The position numbers and the translations under genes are program-made. A stretch of DNA of 33,011 bases from Bacteroidales bacterium (lineage in GTDB: Bacteria; Bacteroidota; Bacteroidia; Bacteroidales; JAADGE01), in NCBI GenBank assembly GCA_021648725.1, contig JAKISF010000035.1, positions 1 to 33,011 on the forward strand. The letters run 5' to 3'. The notes beneath the pieces are model-generated. The model had not been told where the DNA came from. It saw nothing but the letters and a program-made list of their open reading frames with translations, and did not search any database. Positions 25,520-33,011 of this stretch are shown piece by piece. Within the stretch, counting starts at the first letter, position 1, and every line of letters begins with the position of its first letter.

Positions 25520-26557
25520 TTATAATCTTTTTAAATTATTTAGAAATTTTTTCATTTCCTCGTATTTGTTTTTTATAAATATAGTATTACTTTCTGATAT
25601 TGAAAAAATGTTATCCTCAAACTTCTCTAAATATTTTTCAAAACCCGATTCAAAACTTTTGCTGTAGGCATAAAGCTCAGGCAAATTAAAGGTTTTAGAC
25701 ATTCCTAAGCCTCTTCCGTCTTCGCTTAATAATATTGAAGGTAAGCCGTTTGCCAGAAAAAACAAATGAGCATGAACTCTGTAGCCTATGTGAAGGTCTG
25801 CGTTTTTATAGAATTTTAATTTTTCTAAATCATAAGACACATCTTTTATTGAACATCCTTTTAGTTTGGCAAAACTTGACATTAACAAATATGCGGATGA
25901 ATCCCTTAATCCTGTAAATTTGTCGGGTAAAATACCTCTGTGAAAAGAAACAATTATTTCGGCATTTTTATACCTTCTTTTTAATAATTTAAGTATTCTG
26001 TTTGTTTGACCTGTGAGCTTTCTGTTTGCCGGTGTTGTAAAAACTATTTTTTTAATTTCTGTTGTTTTTTTTGTTTCTAAAGTATCAAGTTCTCTAAACC
26101 ATACGGGACAACCGGTCATTACGGAGTTCTCATATCCGTTTTGGTTTAGAATTTTATTTGTAAGAACATCTCGGCAGCTTATTTTTCCGAAACTTTTGTT
26201 TATATAGTTTAAAAGTATTTTAGAATTTTCGGAGAATTTAAATTTTTCGTGATTCAGTGCCGGTTTGCCGCTCCAACCGACACCTAAAGTTGTGACAGGA
26301 ACTTTTAACTTGTTTAAACTATCAACAATAGGATATATTTGCGGATACATATTTTCTCCGAATCCGGGACCTCCGCATATAATAATTGCTTTTGAGCTGT
26401 TAAGTAAATCAATTTTGCTTGAATGGTTTTCCCAACGATTTAATTCTATAATATTGTCGGAAATATGCTTTTTGATTAACTTTTTAGCACTGTCAAAAAT
26501 CAGATAATCTCCTATATTTTTTATTGCTCCCGAAAGAAGGATATATGGCTTATTCAT
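25520..26557 (-). CDS. Polysaccharide pyruvyl transferase family protein
   Basis: A 345-residue protein of the CsaB/WcaK type, with a GT-B-like fold. Visible features are the N-terminal NIGDYLIFDSAKKLI (about 14-28), ICGGPGFGENMYPQI (about 60-74), GVGWSG (about 92-97), and the family signature IGYRVHAHLFFLANGLPSI (about 257-275). These enzymes move pyruvate from PEP onto a sugar to make a ketal, giving the glycan a negative charge, as in Bacillus cell-wall polymers that anchor S-layer proteins. The start overlaps the NeuB-type gene by 8 bases. The pairing with an acetyltransferase suggests two kinds of decoration of the same glycan. Some members act on non-sugar acceptors, so the acceptor is open. 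Confidence 0.85.
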   Translation of the reverse strand: MNKPYILLSGAIKNIGDYLIFDSAKKLIKKHISDNIIELNRWENHSSKIDLLNSSKAIIICGGPGFGENMYPQIYPIVDSLNKLKVPVTTLGVGWSGKPALNHEKFKFSENSKILLNYINKSFGKISCRDVLTNKILNQNGYENSVMTGCPVWFRELDTLETKKTTEIKKIVFTTPANRKLTGQTNRILKLLKRRYKNAEIIVSFHRGILPDKFTGLRDSSAYLLMSSFAKLKGCSIKDVSYDLEKLKFYKNADLHIGYRVHAHLFFLANGLPSILLSEDGRGLGMSKTFNLPELYAYSKSFESGFEKYLEKFEDNIFSISESNTIFIKNKYEEMKKFLNNLKRL

Positions 26558-27596
26558 AAAACTCTTTTATTATTATTTCATCACAGAGAATGTTTTTTGT
26601 TGCTTTTTTTCCGATTACGTCATTAATATATTTAGGACTGATACCTGTACCCGGTCTTTTCCATGTTATGTCATCCTTTTCGATAATTTTTCCTTGCGGA
26701 ATTGTTTTTGCAGCGACTAAACTTCTTCGAGCATTTAATCTGGATATTTCTTCACTCGGAAGATAATCAATTTCTGTTTTCCCTATTAATTTTAATTTAG
26801 AATCAATTTTTTTGTAAAATTTTTTCAAATCATCTTTATCCATCGCATGATAATGGTCGTTTCCGGGTAACGTTTTGTCAAAAGTGAAATGTTTTTCAAT
26901 GATTTTTGCTCCTAAAAGGAAGGCGGTTTCTAAAATAGTCATATCACCGGGAAGTGTATGGTCGGAATATCCGACTAACAAATTCGGGAACTCTTTTTTT
27001 AATCCTTGAATCATTCCTAAGTTTGCGTTTTCATCTTTTGTAGGGTAATTTAAAACGCAATGTAAGAGTGAAAGTTTATTTTTGTATTTTCCTATCCAAT
27101 TAACGGCATCTTTAATTTCGGAAAGGTTTGAGGCTCCGGTTGAAAGAATAACAGGTTTGTTAAATTTGCATATATATTCAATAAAAGGTTTGTTTGTAAT
27201 ATCTGAAGAAGATATTTTAAAAGCATCCATTAAATCGTTTAAAAAGTTTGCAGACTCTGTGTCAAAAGGAGTACTTAAAAATTCAATATCTGTTTTATCG
27301 CAGTATGTTTTTAATTCTTCGTATTCTTTTTTCCAAAATGAGTCATATTTTTTAAATAAGTCGTATTGCGATTTTGTTTTTTCTTTTGTTGTGTCCCAAT
27401 AAGACGGTGATTGTTTTGATGCAATTAAATGTGCTTTATATGTTTGAAATTTTATTGCATCTGCTCCGCCTTCTTTAGCTTCGTCTATTAAACGCTTGGC
27501 TAAACTGATTTTTCCTTCGTGGTTTACACCGGCTTCTGCAATCACAAATGGTTTTGGTATGTTGTTGTGTAATTTGAAAAAGTCTTTAATCTTCAT
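26550..27596 (-). CDS. neuB: NeuB-type nonulosonic acid synthase
   Basis: A 348-residue enzyme. The N-terminal TIM-barrel domain (about 15-275) begins PFVIAEAGVNHEGKISLAKR and contains GGADAIKFQTY, FLSTPFDTESA, LLVGYSDHTLPGD and IIEKHFTFDK. The C-terminal SAF (antifreeze-like) domain (about 285-348) has RRSLVAAKTIPQGKII and WKRPGTGISP. The reaction is condensation of PEP with a six-carbon N-acyl amino sugar to make a sialic-type acid. The AGVNH and GYSDHT motifs are nearer to NeuB/LegI (sialic or legionaminic) than to PseI (pseudaminic), as I recall those enzymes. It sits 11 bases after the fused cytidylyltransferase gene and overlaps the pyruvyl transferase, so it is tightly co-transcribed. 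Confidence 0.92.
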   Translation of the reverse strand: MKIKDFFKLHNNIPKPFVIAEAGVNHEGKISLAKRLIDEAKEGGADAIKFQTYKAHLIASKQSPSYWDTTKEKTKSQYDLFKKYDSFWKKEYEELKTYCDKTDIEFLSTPFDTESANFLNDLMDAFKISSSDITNKPFIEYICKFNKPVILSTGASNLSEIKDAVNWIGKYKNKLSLLHCVLNYPTKDENANLGMIQGLKKEFPNLLVGYSDHTLPGDMTILETAFLLGAKIIEKHFTFDKTLPGNDHYHAMDKDDLKKFYKKIDSKLKLIGKTEIDYLPSEEISRLNARRSLVAAKTIPQGKIIEKDDITWKRPGTGISPKYINDVIGKKATKNILCDEIIIKEFYE

Positions 27597-27607
27597 AAAT
27601 TACTAAG

Positions 27608-29248
27608 TTAATCAGTTATAAAATTTGATATTATTTTTAATGTTCTTTTTCTGCCTTTTTTTAGATCTTTTTTCAACATTCTTGAACTTAATGTTTTTCT
27701 TTCTGTAAAGTTATTTATAAGGTCTTTAAAGGTTTTAAATATCTCATTGTCTGAGATTTTATATGCTTCGCCGAGATTAATAAACCCGTTTTCTTTATTT
27801 GCAAATAAATGGGTTGTTTCTCTTTTGTTTTGGCATAAAATAATGCTCGGAGTTCCGATTGTTGCAATTTCATAAACAGTTCTTCCTGCCGAAGAAAAAA
27901 TTATATCTGCTTTTGCCATATATGTTGAAATATTTGACACATTCTTTTTTAGATTTATTTGGTTGAATTTTTTTAGAGTTGAGCAGTTTGTGTAACCTAA
28001 TCCGGCAATTACATCAATTTTTATGTTATTTGAAATACAAAAATCATAAATAATATTTAAAATTCTTAAAGTGTAATTGTTTGGGTCTGTTCCGCCGAAA
28101 GATATTAATATTGTTTCTGCATTTTCCTTAATCTTTGTCGTTTCGGACAAAATGAATTCATCTCTTGCAATAAAATATTTATGCCCGGAGTAATAATTTT
28201 TTTCGGTTTTTTTCTTTTCGGGATACAATGCATTTATAACAATATCTGCGTACTCAGAACCTTTGCCGCAATCTTCGAAATTAATAATTTTGCTGCAAAT
28301 TGATTTTAATTTTTGCATGTATTCAATGTCGGTATCAAGTATGTCATTAATAATTATATTGGGTTTCAACATTGCAATATCATCTGTTATTTTCTCACTT
28401 TTTTGAATATGAACATTATAGTTTAAAGATTTTATTTTTTCAAAACCGGCTTTGCTTTTTTTGTCCGTCAGAAAAATTAATTCATGGTTTAGTATGTCAT
28501 TTGCAATAATTACGGTTCTGTAAATATGCCCTAATCCTATTTCTTTGTAGCCCGATGTTACGAAAAGGATTTTTTTTCTTCTTAAATAGTATTCGCACAA
28601 ACTCCAGTCCTCATAAGTGTCAATGTCAATATCTTCACCATTTTTCAATAAATATAATTCTACATTTTGCCCAATTCTGTCTGTTTTTGTAATTATTTCG
28701 GAGTTAGTAATAAAAAACCCTCCTGTTTCTTTGTAAATCGGTTTTAAAAATTGGCGGTTTAATCGTTCTTTATAATTAGGAATGAATTTTCCGTTTTCTT
28801 TTTTCCAACTTAAATGGGTGTCGTCTTTTGCCGAGATTACCGAATCAAGCTCCGGGTTTTTTATTAACATTCGAACAGCATTATCAAGGCTTTCTGTTTT
28901 TAGCAGAGGGGATGTCGGCTGAAGGGTAATTATTACACTAAACTTTTTATTGTAAATCTTTTCTGCTTTAATATATGTGTCATAAATTACGGAGTCAAGA
29001 GTAATTTCATCGGTTGCAAGCTTTGGGTTGCGTTTAATTGTATCTGCTCCTATTTTTTTTGCTAAATCTAATATTTCACGATCTTCACTTGAAACAACTA
29101 CCGTCGGATTGTAAACAGAGTTGAGAGCAGTTTTAACAGAGTAGTAAATTAATGGTTTGCCGTTAAGATATCTTAAGTTTTTTCTCGGAATGCCTTTTGA
29201 ACCTCCTCTTGCAGGAATTATTATAAGTATATTGTTATTATTACTCAT
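27608..29248 (-). CDS. Fused CMP-nonulosonate cytidylyltransferase and PseG/SpsG-like domain
   Basis: A 546-residue two-domain protein. Domain one (about 6-222) is a CMP-sialic acid synthetase: IIPARGGSKGIPRKN (10-24) binds CTP, LQPTSPL lies at 109-115 and DIDIDTYEDW at 206-215. Domain two (about 226-546) has the PseG/MurG-like GT-B fold: GLGHIYRT (238-245, with the likely catalytic His241), FGGTDPN (384-390) and SSAGRTVYE (452-460). PseG removes UDP from the amino-sugar precursor of pseudaminic acid; the Bacillus spore-coat SpsF, SpsG and SpsE proteins are a comparable trio as separate genes. The linker is short, with no gap or frameshift, so the fusion looks functional. The start overlaps the upstream gene by 8 bases. 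Cytoplasmic. Confidence 0.88.
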   Translation of the reverse strand: MSNNNNILIIIPARGGSKGIPRKNLRYLNGKPLIYYSVKTALNSVYNPTVVVSSEDREILDLAKKIGADTIKRNPKLATDEITLDSVIYDTYIKAEKIYNKKFSVIITLQPTSPLLKTESLDNAVRMLIKNPELDSVISAKDDTHLSWKKENGKFIPNYKERLNRQFLKPIYKETGGFFITNSEIITKTDRIGQNVELYLLKNGEDIDIDTYEDWSLCEYYLRRKKILFVTSGYKEIGLGHIYRTVIIANDILNHELIFLTDKKSKAGFEKIKSLNYNVHIQKSEKITDDIAMLKPNIIINDILDTDIEYMQKLKSICSKIINFEDCGKGSEYADIVINALYPEKKKTEKNYYSGHKYFIARDEFILSETTKIKENAETILISFGGTDPNNYTLRILNIIYDFCISNNIKIDVIAGLGYTNCSTLKKFNQINLKKNVSNISTYMAKADIIFSSAGRTVYEIATIGTPSIILCQNKRETTHLFANKENGFINLGEAYKISDNEIFKTFKDLINNFTERKTLSSRMLKKDLKKGRKRTLKIISNFITD

Positions 29249-30122
29249 TATTCAAGTTTAACTTTTCAAAGGCATCAATATATGAATCCGGTGTTATATT
29301 ATATATTTTTATTTTATTCTTTTTTGCAAATTTACCAATAATAAAATAGCCTTTTAATGATATTACAAATTTCTCTAATATTTCGTGTAATTTTCTTTCT
29401 CCTTTTCCCATTTTATCCATTGTTCGAGGCTTTGCTGTTTTTTCATCGTAAAAGTGTTTTTGTGTAAGTAAAACTTTATTTTCACGGGTTACATATATGT
29501 TTTTTATCCAATTGTGGTCTGCTCCGGCTATAAATATTGTTGAAAATTTAAACATGATTGAAATAATCAATGAAGGGATTAAAACATTGTGGGGTCTGGG
29601 AATTCCGAAACCTTTTGCAAAGCAATAAAAACAGAATTTGTTAAATCCTTCAATTCCCGTCGGGTTGAAATAAAATATTGAAATGTTTGAATTTTTTTTC
29701 AATTCATCCATTCGAGATTTATTTTTTTTAACACTATGCAGAATAAATAGTTTTATATTCCAGTTTGTGTTTTTACTTATTGCTTCAAATAACTTTTTCC
29801 CTTTGTTTTTATGATAAACTTCAACATCCTCTTTCCACATTTCCGGGGCACTTAAAATATATATTTCCGGTTTTAAATTGCTGTATAATTCAGTTTCTGC
29901 AAAATGATTTACTGCTATTAAAGTCTTGTTTTTTATGAAATTAGGGTTTGTTTCAACAGTTGATTTTAAAGAAGGACCGTTTCCCAGAATAATGCAACTG
30001 TCAGAGCCTAATTTGTTTTTAGGAAATTTACTTACTTTTGATAAAAGAACAATTTTAATAATTGAAACTAACGTTTTGTTAAGATTATTTAAAAATTGCT
30101 GTATTGTTGTAATTATGTACAT
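29241..30122 (-). CDS. DUF115/GT42-like putative nonulosonic acid transferase
   Basis: I choose the ATG at 30120-30122 (MYIITT); an upstream TTG at 30134 would add four residues. The 293-residue protein has CIILGNGPSLK (43-53), the nucleotide-binding signature of DUF115 proteins and of GT42 sialyltransferases such as Campylobacter CstII. Later parts follow the same layout: IPSLIISIMFKFSTIFIAGA (182-201), a His-containing loop (QKHFYDE), RKLHEILEKF, and a C-terminal IKIYNITPDS. GT42 enzymes move sialic acid from CMP; DUF115 (Maf-like) proteins move pseudaminic or legionaminic acid to flagellin. The position directly before the CMP-sugar synthetase fits a transferase. I did not see a membrane anchor beyond a hydrophobic stretch at about 18-28. 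Assignment is by motif order, not by alignment. Confidence 0.65.
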   Translation of the reverse strand: MYIITTIQQFLNNLNKTLVSIIKIVLLSKVSKFPKNKLGSDSCIILGNGPSLKSTVETNPNFIKNKTLIAVNHFAETELYSNLKPEIYILSAPEMWKEDVEVYHKNKGKKLFEAISKNTNWNIKLFILHSVKKNKSRMDELKKNSNISIFYFNPTGIEGFNKFCFYCFAKGFGIPRPHNVLIPSLIISIMFKFSTIFIAGADHNWIKNIYVTRENKVLLTQKHFYDEKTAKPRTMDKMGKGERKLHEILEKFVISLKGYFIIGKFAKKNKIKIYNITPDSYIDAFEKLNLNNE

Positions 30123-30153
30123 TTTAAACTGCAAATTAGACTCTGTGATTTTT

Positions 30154-31062
30154 TTATAGATTTGCGTAATTTTTTTTTGAAAAATAGCCGATAACAGTTT
30201 GCCAAATTATTATTACAGCATATTTTCCTTTCGGATATTCACCCTTTAAGGTAAAAATAACAAAAAGTACTAATGAACCGCTAAGTTTATAAAAATATTC
30301 CAGAGATTTATTTAGTCTGTCTTTAAAAGGTTTATTTTTTAATCGCAACTTTTCACTTGCCCCGATTGTTCTGCTTACCTTACGAATGTGTTCCGGAGTT
30401 GTTCTGAATTCTTCAATAAAGTGTTCAACAAATACATTCGGAGCGTATAGAATTTTAATATTATTTTCTTTCAACTTTAAGAAAACAAACTTATCATCAC
30501 CACGATATACTAAATCTGTATTAAACCCTCCGATATTTGCTATTTCTTTTTTTCTGAAAGCCATATTACATCCGGTAGGAAATTTTCTTGTAAACTCTTT
30601 TTCGGTGTCTCCATAGTCAACTTTAGATACTATCCCAAAAATATATTTACTCATCCAAACCGGTTCCGTCCCATTTTCGTAAACAGGAATTACTTTGCCT
30701 CCGAGAGCTCCGTAATCGGGATTATTGTCAAAAGCTTTTATTAGATTTTCAATATAATCTTTTCTTGCAACGGCATCATCGTCAATATATGAAATAATTT
30801 CTGCATTAGAAACTTCAATGCCTTTATTACGGGCAAAAGATAATCCCTGTTTTGTTTCCCGCACAAATTTCAAATTAAATTTAGGATTTTTTTTAATAAA
30901 ATTACAACAAATTTCTTTTGTATTATCCGTAGAATTATTGTCAACAACAATAACCTCAAACAGCTTATTGTCAGCAGTTTGGCTGTTTAGTGCTGTTAGC
31001 CCTTTATAAACATAGCTTGCTCTGTTATAGGCACATATAACCACCGATAATTTAATTGTCAT
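30154..31062 (-). CDS. Family 2 glycosyltransferase
   Basis: A 302-residue protein. The GT-A domain (about 1-230) starts LSVVICAYNRASYVYKGL, with VIVVDNNSTDNT at about 37-48 and the metal-binding IDDD (93-96) in SYIDDDAVARKD. FRKKEIANIGGFNTDLVYRG and the DDKFVFLKLKE stretch are the acceptor-side signatures. A hydrophobic segment near 270-285 (GSLVLFVIFTLKG) may tether it to the inner membrane. It probably adds one sugar, from a nucleotide-sugar donor, to the lipid-linked glycan. Donor and acceptor are unknown. Its ATG overlaps the reductase stop in an ATGA, and the next gene starts about 30 bases downstream. Confidence 0.9.
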   Translation of the reverse strand: MTIKLSVVICAYNRASYVYKGLTALNSQTADNKLFEVIVVDNNSTDNTKEICCNFIKKNPKFNLKFVRETKQGLSFARNKGIEVSNAEIISYIDDDAVARKDYIENLIKAFDNNPDYGALGGKVIPVYENGTEPVWMSKYIFGIVSKVDYGDTEKEFTRKFPTGCNMAFRKKEIANIGGFNTDLVYRGDDKFVFLKLKENNIKILYAPNVFVEHFIEEFRTTPEHIRKVSRTIGASEKLRLKNKPFKDRLNKSLEYFYKLSGSLVLFVIFTLKGEYPKGKYAVIIIWQTVIGYFSKKNYANL

Positions 31063-31976
31063 TTCTTATTTTCTTCAAGACAGGCTTTATATTCTTTGGT
31101 ATATTCTTTTAGGCACTCTTCCCAGTTTCTCATTGAGTTAATTTTTCTGGAATCTAATTTTAAGTTAATAAGCTTTTCAGAATACGGACGAGGGGCAAAA
31201 TATTCTTTTGCAAAGAAATCTGAACTTACTTTTGTAACTTTAATTTGATTTTGTATTCCGAGATATTCAACAAAAAGTTTTGCAACATCTAATCTTGAGC
31301 AGGAGCCTTGACATACTTGATTATATAAACCATAATAACCTGTCTGTATTGTATTGTAAATTCCTTGTGCAAAATTCACGGTGTAAGTCGGTGTTCCGAG
31401 TTTATCATCAACAACAAACAGTTCTTTGCTGCCGTTAATAATTTGCTTAAAAATTTTATTAATAAATTTCTTGTCTTTTTTTAAACCTCCGCCCATCATC
31501 CAACCGGCTCTAAAAATGTAATGATGTTTAACTGTTTGCTGCACAAATACTTCTCCATGGTATTTTGATTTAGCATAAATGCTGAGAGGCTCGGGTTTGT
31601 CAAAGTCATTGAAATATTCTTGTTCTCCTCCGAATATTCCGGCAGTGCTTATGTAAACGAATTCTGCATTATATTTATTAGACAAGACAGCAATATTTTC
31701 AGTTCCCAGTGCATTAGTCAGCCATGAATTTTCTTTATTTGTTTCGCAATATTCTAAATCAGTTAATGCTGCTAAATGTAACACAATATCAGGGTTAAAC
31801 TCGGCAAACACATTTTCACATTCTTGAATATCTCTTACGTCCATATATGATAACCAGTTTTCGTTCAAGTCAATATCTGTTGCCAAAACATTTGAGTATT
31901 TTGAGTTAAATTCATTGTAAACTGCTTTTCCCAGCATTCCGCCACATCCGGTAATAAGTATTTTTTTATTTATCAT
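31059..31976 (-). CDS. RmlD-type SDR sugar-nucleotide reductase
   Basis: A 305-residue extended SDR protein with a Rossmann N-terminus: ILITGCGGMLG (GxxGxxG at 10-16), DIVLHLAALTD (about 63-73), YISTAGIFGG (108-117) and the catalytic Tyr134/Lys138 in YAKSKYHGE. It most resembles the RmlD/StrL group, which reduces a 4-keto sugar nucleotide such as dTDP-4-keto-rhamnose. GTPTYTVNFAQGIY (about 193-206) is a family motif. No RmlA, RmlB or RmlC is in the window, so the substrate may not be rhamnose. It lies about 50 bases after YfhO and is translationally coupled to the glycosyltransferase. Confidence 0.85.
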   Translation of the reverse strand: MINKKILITGCGGMLGKAVYNEFNSKYSNVLATDIDLNENWLSYMDVRDIQECENVFAEFNPDIVLHLAALTDLEYCETNKENSWLTNALGTENIAVLSNKYNAEFVYISTAGIFGGEQEYFNDFDKPEPLSIYAKSKYHGEVFVQQTVKHHYIFRAGWMMGGGLKKDKKFINKIFKQIINGSKELFVVDDKLGTPTYTVNFAQGIYNTIQTGYYGLYNQVCQGSCSRLDVAKLFVEYLGIQNQIKVTKVSSDFFAKEYFAPRPYSEKLINLKLDSRKINSMRNWEECLKEYTKEYKACLEENKK

Positions 31977-32026
31977 ATTTTTTAATCAAAGATATTGTGT
32001 GCTGTTATTTTAACTGATTTTAAAAA

Positions 32027-33011
32027 TTATTCAGAAACCGTCGGTTGTTCTTTATTTCGTCCTTTTAATAACAAAAAGATACTCCCGGCTATAACCAAAA
32101 AGAAAATTATTGACCCTACAAGTGAAACAGTATTTCCTATTTGCCACATTTTGGGTTCAAATTTGAATTTAATTATATGTTCGCCGGCAGGAATTTTCAT
32201 TGCTCGCAATACATAGTTTGCTCTCATGTGCGGAGTAAACTTGTCATCAATATATGCATTCCAACCTTTTGCATAATATATTTCTGAAAAAACGGCTAAT
32301 TGGTCTGTATTTGCTTTTGATTTATATAATAGTTGATTTGGAGCATAGCTTGTTAAAACGATTGTTGCAGCCGTATCTTTTTTGAATTTAAAAAATTGGT
32401 CACTAAATCTTTTATCAATAATTGCTGTTCGTTCAGGATTAAACCTTGTAATTGCTTTTATTTCTTCATCTGCATTTTCAACTTCTTTTATCTCATTAAC
32501 AAACCAAGCATTCCCAAGCCTGAATCTGTTTGTCATCGGCAGCATATCGGGATTTAGAATGAAATACTTTGTATTCAGCATATTTAATACTGACAGTTTC
32601 ATTAATTCAATTTGAACTTGTTTTTCATTTGAACTGTTATTTATTGCATTAATCAGTATGTTTATTTCGTTGCCGATACCGTAATCAATCAGTTCTTGAT
32701 ACCGTTTCATTTTAACACCGCTGTATCCTCCTATTGATTTATGAAAGTATGATGTACTCGCATCATTAAAAGTATTTACAGTTAAATTCAGAACTCTGTA
32801 ATCTAAATCGTTATCCTTTAAAATGAATTTGTCTGCAATGGATTCAGAAAAAGGGTTTTTTGAAATTCTGGTACTTACAAAATCATCTGTATTTAAATAT
32901 CGTTTATCAACAATCCATAAATCTGCCAGAATTAATAAGCCTATGGCAGCAATAAAGCCTGTTTCTTTTAGTTTTTCATCGTTAAGGACAAAGCCTTTAA
33001 TTAAATATTCT
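32027..33011 (-). CDS. YfhO-family membrane protein, C-terminal part (cut by window edge)
   Basis: The frame stays open from the stop at 32027 past an internal ATG at 32710 to the right edge, so the gene is truncated and that ATG is not its start. Upstream of it the frame reads IAAIGLLILADLWIVDKRYL, then FHKSIGGYSGVKMKRYQEL, which is typical of Bacteroidota YfhO-like proteins. The visible 328 codons hold a soluble beta-rich domain with ITRFNPERTAII and EIYYAKGWNAYIDDK, and a final membrane helix (about VSLVGSIIFFLVIAGSIFLLL). YfhO proteins are large polytopic proteins; some move sugars from lipid carriers on the outer face of the membrane. It is placed first in the glycan operon, which fits such a role. 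Confidence 0.87.
   Translation of the reverse strand, partial: EYLIKGFVLNDEKLKETGFIAAIGLLILADLWIVDKRYLNTDDFVSTRISKNPFSESIADKFILKDNDLDYRVLNLTVNTFNDASTSYFHKSIGGYSGVKMKRYQELIDYGIGNEINILINAINNSSNEKQVQIELMKLSVLNMLNTKYFILNPDMLPMTNRFRLGNAWFVNEIKEVENADEEIKAITRFNPERTAIIDKRFSDQFFKFKKDTAATIVLTSYAPNQLLYKSKANTDQLAVFSEIYYAKGWNAYIDDKFTPHMRANYVLRAMKIPAGEHIIKFKFEPKMWQIGNTVSLVGSIIFFLVIAGSIFLLLKGRNKEQPTVSE

Noticed and set aside
30123-30134. TTG start for the DUF115/GT42-like protein
   Set aside because: An ATG four codons later is available, and nothing favours the TTG.
32027-32710. A complete 227-residue gene starting at the ATG at 32710
   Set aside because: The frame continues open with YfhO-like sequence to the right edge, so this is the C-terminal part of a larger gene.

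Overview
The window is AT-rich and almost fully coding. It looks like a Bacteroidota chromosome. Three secreted proteins end in type IX secretion (T9SS) sorting domains (a YPNPA-type motif and a short basic C-terminal tail). Omp28-related, DUF6029-like and DUF4294-like proteins are lineage-typical, and several intergenic gaps carry the Bacteroidota -7 promoter box TAnnTTTG. Order or genus cannot be assigned. No rRNA, tRNA, CRISPR array, insertion sequence or phage was seen.

Layout. (1) 1-8474, minus: the start of a surface protein cut by the left edge, then a 2619-residue secreted protein combining a beta-propeller-like N-terminus, a C39-like cysteine peptidase, a golvesin-like module, two SprB repeats, two tandem parallel beta-helix units and a T9SS tail. 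(2) 8837-11624: a GltS-family sodium symporter, a DUF4294-like protein and a membrane-anchored TlpA-type thioredoxin. (3) 11776-19589: an AraC-type regulator facing a minus-strand cluster of an outer-membrane beta-barrel, a T9SS protein with an Omp28-like CxxC domain, a small T9SS protein, a soluble TlpA-type thioredoxin, a large DUF6029-like protein and an Omp28 lipoprotein. From the second of these onward, every member carries a closely spaced cysteine pair. (4) 19691-23238: a GH3-family acyl-adenylate/amidotransferase-like enzyme, a beta-propeller-like exported protein, and an SpmA-SpmB fusion membrane protein. (5) 23382-33011: a glycan-assembly locus with a Wzx-type flippase on plus, and on minus YfhO, an SDR reductase, a GT2 glycosyltransferase, a DUF115/GT42-like transferase, a fused CMP-sugar synthetase/PseG-like protein, a NeuB-type synthase, a polysaccharide pyruvyl transferase and a CatB-type acetyltransferase.

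How the genes work together. Region 5 reads as the late steps of making and placing a nonulosonic (sialic-like) acid: condensation with PEP, CMP activation, transfer, decoration with acetyl and pyruvate ketal groups, and flipping across the inner membrane. The genes that make the amino-sugar precursor are not in the window. Region 3 reads as a secreted thiol/disulfide cluster of unknown purpose. Two of its members that are not thioredoxin-like share the same cysteine spacing (C-x-G-G-x-C), and in each these are the only two cysteines. These two regions hold the most interesting candidates.
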